Of a stretch of DNA of 6,736 nucleotides, positions 6,604-6,736 are shown piece by piece (position 1 is the first letter of the stretch; the number at the start of each line of letters is the position of its first letter). The DNA is from an uncultured Bacilli bacterium. GTDB taxonomy: Bacteria; Bacillota_I; Bacilli_A; RF39; UBA660. The position numbers were made by a program, and so were the translations under genes. Below the pieces are notes generated by a model. That model made no database searches. It was not told the DNA's origin and was given only the letters and a program-made list of their open reading frames with translations. The DNA lies in contig CALVJI010000062.1 of assembly GCA_944332105.1 (NCBI GenBank), positions 1 through 6,736 of the forward strand, read 5' to 3'.

Positions 6604-6627
6604 TACTCGTTTAAAGAGTATTTTTTT
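6602..6627 (+). terminator. Intrinsic terminator after miaA
   Basis: AATACTC (6602-6608) pairs with GAGTATT (6616-6622) around a seven-base loop, and the right arm runs into seven Ts (6621-6627). The stem starts within the miaA stop codon. It has only two GC pairs, so it may be partly leaky. Confidence 0.7.
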
Positions 6628-6638
6628 GTGAAAAAATG

Positions 6639-6668
6639 TTGAGATTTTATGCGAGTATGTGTTATACT
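6639..6668 (+). promoter_or_regulatory. Strong housekeeping promoter for the gene beyond the window
   Basis: TTGAGA (6639-6644, one mismatch to TTGACA) and TATACT (6663-6668, one mismatch to TATAAT) are 18 bases apart. The -10 is extended by TG (TGTTATACT). It follows the miaA terminator by about a dozen bases, so a new transcription unit begins near 6675 and leaves the window on the right. Confidence 0.75.
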
Positions 6669-6672
6669 GTTA

Positions 6673-6736
6673 AGAAATTTATGGCACATTTTGAGTATGC
6701 GAAAAATGTGTTATAAATGTAGTGTACCAAAATTCT
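6673..6736 (+). promoter_or_regulatory. Structured 5' leader RNA (incomplete at window end)
   Basis: The first 60 bases of the predicted transcript fold into a closed structure. An outer helix pairs 6673-6684 with 6727-6736: ten base pairs with A6675 and A6681 bulged. It is stacked directly on a perfect 8-bp hairpin, CACATTTT (6685-6692) with AAAATGTG (6703-6710), and leaves 6711-6726 as an internal strand. No start codon with a Shine-Dalgarno is present. A helix closing a shorter hairpin, just after a strong promoter, is the form of autoregulatory leaders such as those of ribosomal-protein operons (for example L13 before rplM-rpsI). I cannot match it to one family with certainty. A small RNA gene is the alternative. 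Confidence 0.45.

Noticed and set aside
6681..6716. 12-codon frame beginning ATG GCA CAT and ending TAA as a leader peptide
   Set aside because: No Shine-Dalgarno precedes it and its bases are all used by the helices of the predicted RNA leader; the frame is probably chance.
1..6736. Mobile element, prophage, skin-like insertion, CRISPR or defence system
   Set aside because: No transposase, integrase, terminal or direct repeats were seen, and sigK is unbroken; the genes are mostly core housekeeping.

Overview
The window is AT-rich bacterial DNA with tightly packed genes, good AAGGAGG-type Shine-Dalgarno sites and a gene set typical of the low-GC Firmicutes (Bacillota). It encodes a sporulation sigma factor of the SigK type with its pro-sequence, the YqeG/YqeH pair, a MutL carrying the endonuclease motif of bacteria without MutH, and MiaA. 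The exported protein between mutL and miaA looks like a family I associate with uncultured gut Bacilli/Mollicutes-related lineages (RF39-like); that placement is recollection, not a search result. All seven genes end in TAA or TAG, and TGG is used for tryptophan.

Left part (1-1295): a DivIVA-domain coiled-coil gene (+) and sigK (-) converge on one shared hairpin terminator, whose loop holds the last base of the sigK coding strand's stop region. The 109-bp gap between sigK and yqeG carries divergent signals: a SigE-like promoter for sigK and an extended -10 promoter for the yqeG operon.

Middle part (1296-4525): yqeG, yqeH and mutL form a compact operon in which each gene overlaps the next by 8 and 14 bp. 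It joins a HAD-type phosphatase, a circularly permuted ribosome-assembly GTPase and a mismatch-repair endonuclease. The proteins are chemically unrelated, so the operon is probably a housekeeping unit held together by translational coupling.

Right part (4526-6736): a secreted, cysteine-containing protein of unknown function has its own strong-looking promoter immediately after the mutL stop. It is followed 15 bp later by miaA (tRNA A37 dimethylallyltransferase), so it splits the common mutL-miaA pairing. A terminator overlaps the miaA stop codon. The last 100 bases hold a new promoter and the start of a well-folded RNA leader whose gene lies beyond the window.

I see no mobile element, CRISPR array, tRNA or rRNA. 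The least ordinary items are the structured leader at the right end, the exported six-cysteine protein, and the SigK pro-sequence with a matching mother-cell-type promoter.
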